Shown: positions 61,448 to 64,000 of the stretch, one piece after another
Numbering within the stretch: the first letter of the stretch is position 1
Layout: each line of letters begins with the position of its first letter
DNA from: Motilibacter aurantiacus
Lineage (GTDB): Bacteria > Actinomycetota > Actinomycetes > Motilibacterales > Motilibacteraceae
Direction: 5' to 3'
Assembly (NCBI RefSeq): GCF_011250645.1
Contig: NZ_JAANNO010000011.1
Span: forward strand, 1 to 64,000
Length of the DNA: 64,000 nt
Position numbers and translations under genes: made by a program
The notes under the pieces: generated by a model
Told to the model about the DNA's origin: nothing
The model's database searches: none
The model's input: the letters and a program-made list of their open reading frames with translations, nothing else

Positions 61448-62274
61448 TCAGTCCCACCAGAAGTACCAGGAGTACGGGCCGACCTGCTGCTGGGCGAGGA
61501 CCGCGAGGCGTTCTTCTCGGCGTCGACGGCGTCGATGCAGTACTCGTAGTGCTCGCGTGCCACCTCCAGCGCCTGGGCAGGGTCGGTCGGCGGCCGCTCG
61601 ACGAGCAGCTCCAGCACCTGCCCGTTCGTCAGGCTGACCAGCTGGGCTCCGAAGCGGTCGTGCCGGTCGTGGAGCGTCACGACGTGGTCGAACGGCTCCA
61701 TGCCGAAGCTGAGCCCGCCCAGGTACCCCAGCACCGCCGGAACCTGCCAGCCGTGCTCGGCCGGCACGAGGGCGACCAGCCCGGTCGTGGAGAGCGCCTG
61801 GAACGCCGCCGGCCGCGCGTCCAGCTGCTCGGGCACGCGCGAGTCCTCGTCGGCGCCGTACTCGACCTCGTGCTCGTCGCCGGCCTGTGCCGCGGAGCGC
61901 TCGGCCGGGACGTCGAGCAGGTCCTGGCGGGCGAGCGAGGACGTGCGGGCGGCCTCGGCGGCGTCGTCGTACCTGCGCTCGATGCCGTGGGGGAGCGCTG
62001 CGCAGAGATCGGCGATGTGCTCGTCGACGAGCACCGGCCAGTGTCCGGTGGACGGGTGCGCGTCCCGCAGCCGCTCCCACCACGGCAGGAGCTCGTCCGG
62101 CGCGGCGGCGAAGGCGAGGACCCGCTTGCCCGACTGCGTCGTCCCGAGCAGCCGCAGCTCCGGCAGGTCGAGCCCCGCGAGCGCTGGCGGCGCGAAGACG
62201 GGCCGGGCAGGTACGCCACGGCGCCCGCCGTCGTCGCTCCGGCCTCCGCCGGTCAGCCGCTTGAGCCAGCTCAC
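61448..62274 (-). pseudogene. DUF4253 protein gene with a frameshift near its end
   Basis: The frame from GTG 62274 reads VSWLKRLTGGG, then WERLRDAHPSTGHWPVLVDE, DRFGAQLVSLTNGQVLELLV and ALEVAREHYEYCIDAV, the DUF4253 pattern. Just after DAVDA (about 61520) the frame runs on into ParA, whereas the neighbouring frame gives RLAVLAQQQVGPYSWYFWWD and a TGA at 61448, exactly the Trp/Phe-rich ending expected of DUF4253. One missing C (GCCCGA read as GCCGA) explains the break. It may be a real lesion or a sequencing error; a longer start at 62310 is possible. Confidence 0.75.
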
Positions 62275-62331
62275 CGCGCGATCATGGCGCAGCGGCGACC
62301 ACCCGGTCACCCGTCGTCCACAGGCAGCACG

Positions 62332-63783
62332 TCACCGGTCGTCCCCCCAGCCGCCGCCACCGACGTCCCCGCCACCGAGGTCGCCGCCCCAGCCGCCTCC
62401 ACCGGCGTCGCCTCCGTCCCACGAGCCACCGTCCCACGAGCCACCGCCCCACGAGCCGCCGCCGGCGTCGCCCCAGCCACCGCCCTCGCGGTCGTCGTAA
62501 CGGTCGGCCGCGTCGTCGTACCCCTCGGCGTAGCCGCTCTCGTAGCCGCCGCCGTAGGGCATCCCGAACCCGATCCCCGGGCTGGTCAGCACGCTGCCGA
62601 GCACCAGGCCGCTGAGGAAGCCGCCGCCGCCCCAGCCGCCGTAGTAGCCGCCCGTGTAGGGGGAGTAGGCCGCCGGGGCCGACCAGTACGGGGTGGGCGC
62701 GCCGCGCACGAGGACGGTGCGCGAGTCCGGCTCCTCCCCGCGCGCCAGCCGCTCCGCGTCCAGCTCGCACACGGGGACGGTGCGGGGGGCGCCGCCGTCG
62801 GGGGACCACTCGACCTCCGTGACGGAGGGCCCGTGCCGGGGGTTGAAGAAGCACGGCGGGCGACGCTCCGGAACCAGTCGGCCGGCCAGCCGGGCGCGGA
62901 CGCACTCCATGCGCCACCGGCCCTCCTCGAGGTGCTCGCTGACCGCGGCCAGGTCCTCCGGGCCCTGGGCCGCCTCCAGCGCGGCCTTGGACCGGTCGTA
63001 CGCGTCGAGGGCCCCGCGGTAGTCGCGCGTGGTCGCCTCGTCGGCCGCCCGGCCGATGTCGAGCCCGGCGATGTCCTCGCCGAGCGCGGTGACGTCCTCC
63101 TCGGCCGCCGAGCGCACCTCGGCCAGCTGCGCTGCCTCCCGCTTGCCGCGCTGCCGCCGTGACCAGAGCAGCGCGCCTCCGCCGGCCACGACGAGCAGGC
63201 CGAGCACGGCCAGCAGCCCGCCGCCCCCGCCGCCTCCCGTGCCCGTCCGCGGTGCCCCGACGTCCGTGCCGCTGGCGCCGGAGCGCCGTACGTCGGGGTC
63301 GGAGACGGCGGTGACCCAGGCCGAGACCGCCGCGCCCGGGTCGCCCTGGTGCTCGCGCAGCGCCCGGTCCGCGAGAGCGCCGGCCGGGACGGCCGGGTCG
63401 GTGGATCGGGCGAAGAACCCGGCCGGGGTGGCGACCGCGTAGACCCCGGGGCGCCCGACGCCGTTGCCCAGCTGGGTGACGGCCGCCCGGGCGTTCACCT
63501 CTGAGCGCTCGGGGAGCACCGCCAGGAAGATCGGCGTGTCCGAGCCCTCCACCTGGGACTCGATCCGCCGCAGGTCGCCGGCGCTGATCGGGCCGTCGGC
63601 CGCGCCCTGGTCGACGTAGACGCCCGGACCGGAGCGCAGTTCCCGTACGGCGTCGTCGACGTCGGCGAGCGCGGCGGGTGCCCAGCCCACCACGGCCATG
63701 ACGAGCGCCACGGCGAGCACCGCGGCTCGTGACAGCGGGGCGAGCCGACGGTGCCGCCTCGCCCTGGGTAGCCGGCCCACCAT
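62332..63783 (-). CDS. Exported single-TM protein with Gly/Trp/Asp-rich tail (483 aa)
   Basis: Signal peptide about 1-40 (LSRAAVLAVALVMAVVGWAP, ALA). The extracellular part (about 42-170) reads VDDAVRELRSGPGVYVDQGA, DTPIFLAVLPERSEVNARAA, GRPGVYAVATPAGFFARSTD, loosely like TPM-type domains. A Gly run and a membrane helix follow (about 190-212, GGLLAVLGLLVVAGGGALLW), then a cytoplasmic helical region with two Cys (RRPPCFFNP, VCELDAE) and a long C-terminus rich in Gly, Tyr, Trp and Asp, with repeats GGGSW and DGGSWDGG. ATG at 63783 has GGAGGTGGG upstream. Function unknown. Confidence 0.75.
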   Translation of the reverse strand: MVGRLPRARRHRRLAPLSRAAVLAVALVMAVVGWAPAALADVDDAVRELRSGPGVYVDQGAADGPISAGDLRRIESQVEGSDTPIFLAVLPERSEVNARAAVTQLGNGVGRPGVYAVATPAGFFARSTDPAVPAGALADRALREHQGDPGAAVSAWVTAVSDPDVRRSGASGTDVGAPRTGTGGGGGGGLLAVLGLLVVAGGGALLWSRRQRGKREAAQLAEVRSAAEEDVTALGEDIAGLDIGRAADEATTRDYRGALDAYDRSKAALEAAQGPEDLAAVSEHLEEGRWRMECVRARLAGRLVPERRPPCFFNPRHGPSVTEVEWSPDGGAPRTVPVCELDAERLARGEEPDSRTVLVRGAPTPYWSAPAAYSPYTGGYYGGWGGGGFLSGLVLGSVLTSPGIGFGMPYGGGYESGYAEGYDDAADRYDDREGGGWGDAGGGSWGGGSWDGGSWDGGDAGGGGWGGDLGGGDVGGGGWGDDR

Positions 63784-63956
63784 GCCCACCTCCGCTCGCG
63801 GACGGGAGAAGGAGCCTCCCGTCGTCGCCGGGCCTGCATACCCCTGTGGGCGGTGCCGGTACCCCTGCGGACGGGGAGGGCGGTGGGAACGCCGACGGGG
63901 GCGGCGGGGCGACCTGCGCCCCACCACCCCCGCACGAGCCATGGCCCCGCTGCCCG

Positions 63957-64000
63957 CTACGGCACGGCCGCGCCGTTGTAGGCGATCGCGAAGACCCGCA
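63957..64000 (-). CDS. Partial gene, C-terminus only
   Basis: The frame ending in TAG at 63957-63959 reads RVFAIAYNGAAVP and runs off the right edge of the window. Codon use is normal for this genome. Only 14 codons are visible, so no family can be assigned. The stretch 63784-63956 shows no gene. Confidence 0.35.
   Translation of the reverse strand, partial: RVFAIAYNGAAVP

Overview
The window is a chromosomal segment of a very GC-rich actinobacterium. Evidence is the near-exclusive use of G/C at third codon positions, many GTG starts, a mycothiol-dependent maleylpyruvate-isomerase-type enzyme, actinobacterial families (DUF2530, DUF2771, DUF3027, DUF222-HNH, a SigG-type sigma factor with a SnoaL tail, UdgX), and a gene order that in two places recalls Mycobacterium tuberculosis (helicase-associated protein, cspB, DUF2771, MFS, DUF3027; then serC, citA, pdxH). 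A methyl-accepting chemotaxis protein suggests a motile, non-Streptomyces actinomycete; I cannot name the genus from the sequence. I saw no tRNA, rRNA, CRISPR array, prophage or intact insertion sequence.

Layout. 0-5 kb: loosely packed hypothetical and secreted proteins, a GNAT acetyltransferase and a methyltransferase gene broken by frameshifts. 5-19.6 kb: conserved core block (helicase-associated protein, large secreted S8 protease, TfoX-like protein, cold-shock protein, futalosine-hydrolase-like protein, DUF2771 lipoprotein, MFS protein, DUF3027, sacsin-type ATPase with a coupled membrane protein). 19.7-20.6 kb: remains of a divergent tetR/efflux pair that lost its shared 5' region. 20.8-28 kb: secreted depolymerases, namely a 1248-aa CE4 deacetylase plus GH10 xylanase and an M14 carboxypeptidase, with a rhodanese between them. 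28-31 kb: deoR-galT-galK operon with 4-nt overlaps. 31-45.7 kb: purine permease, chemoreceptor, marR-MFS pair, ThpR, metal exporter, small proteins, PEBP, erythromycin-esterase-like protein, PfkB kinase. 45.7-51.5 kb: DUF6461-like secreted protein, formaldehyde dehydrogenase, serC, citA, pdxH. 51.5-52.1 kb: non-coding stretch full of potential RNA hairpins. 52-57 kb: DUF222-HNH protein, STAS-like protein, ECF sigma factor, DrrAB-like ABC exporter. 57-59.5 kb: STAS / 57-aa protein / trehalose-6-phosphate synthase / Cys-His protein cluster. 59.5-62.3 kb: operon DUF4253 (frameshifted), ParA, ribbon-helix-helix-like protein, UdgX. The right end carries a secreted, membrane-anchored Gly/Trp/Asp-rich protein and the last codons of another gene.

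Working together: the secreted xylanase/deacetylase, S8 protease and M14 carboxypeptidase indicate a polymer-degrading saprophyte, and galTK and the PfkB kinase feed sugars inward. The most original unit is the tightly coupled ParA / ribbon-helix-helix / UdgX operon, which joins a partition-type ATPase to a uracil-DNA repair protein. The second is the trehalose synthase cluster, with a STAS protein before it and a CxxGH small protein after it. Several loci are decaying (methyltransferase, tetR/MFS, DUF4253). These calls rest on reading translated frames and motifs by eye; no database search was run.
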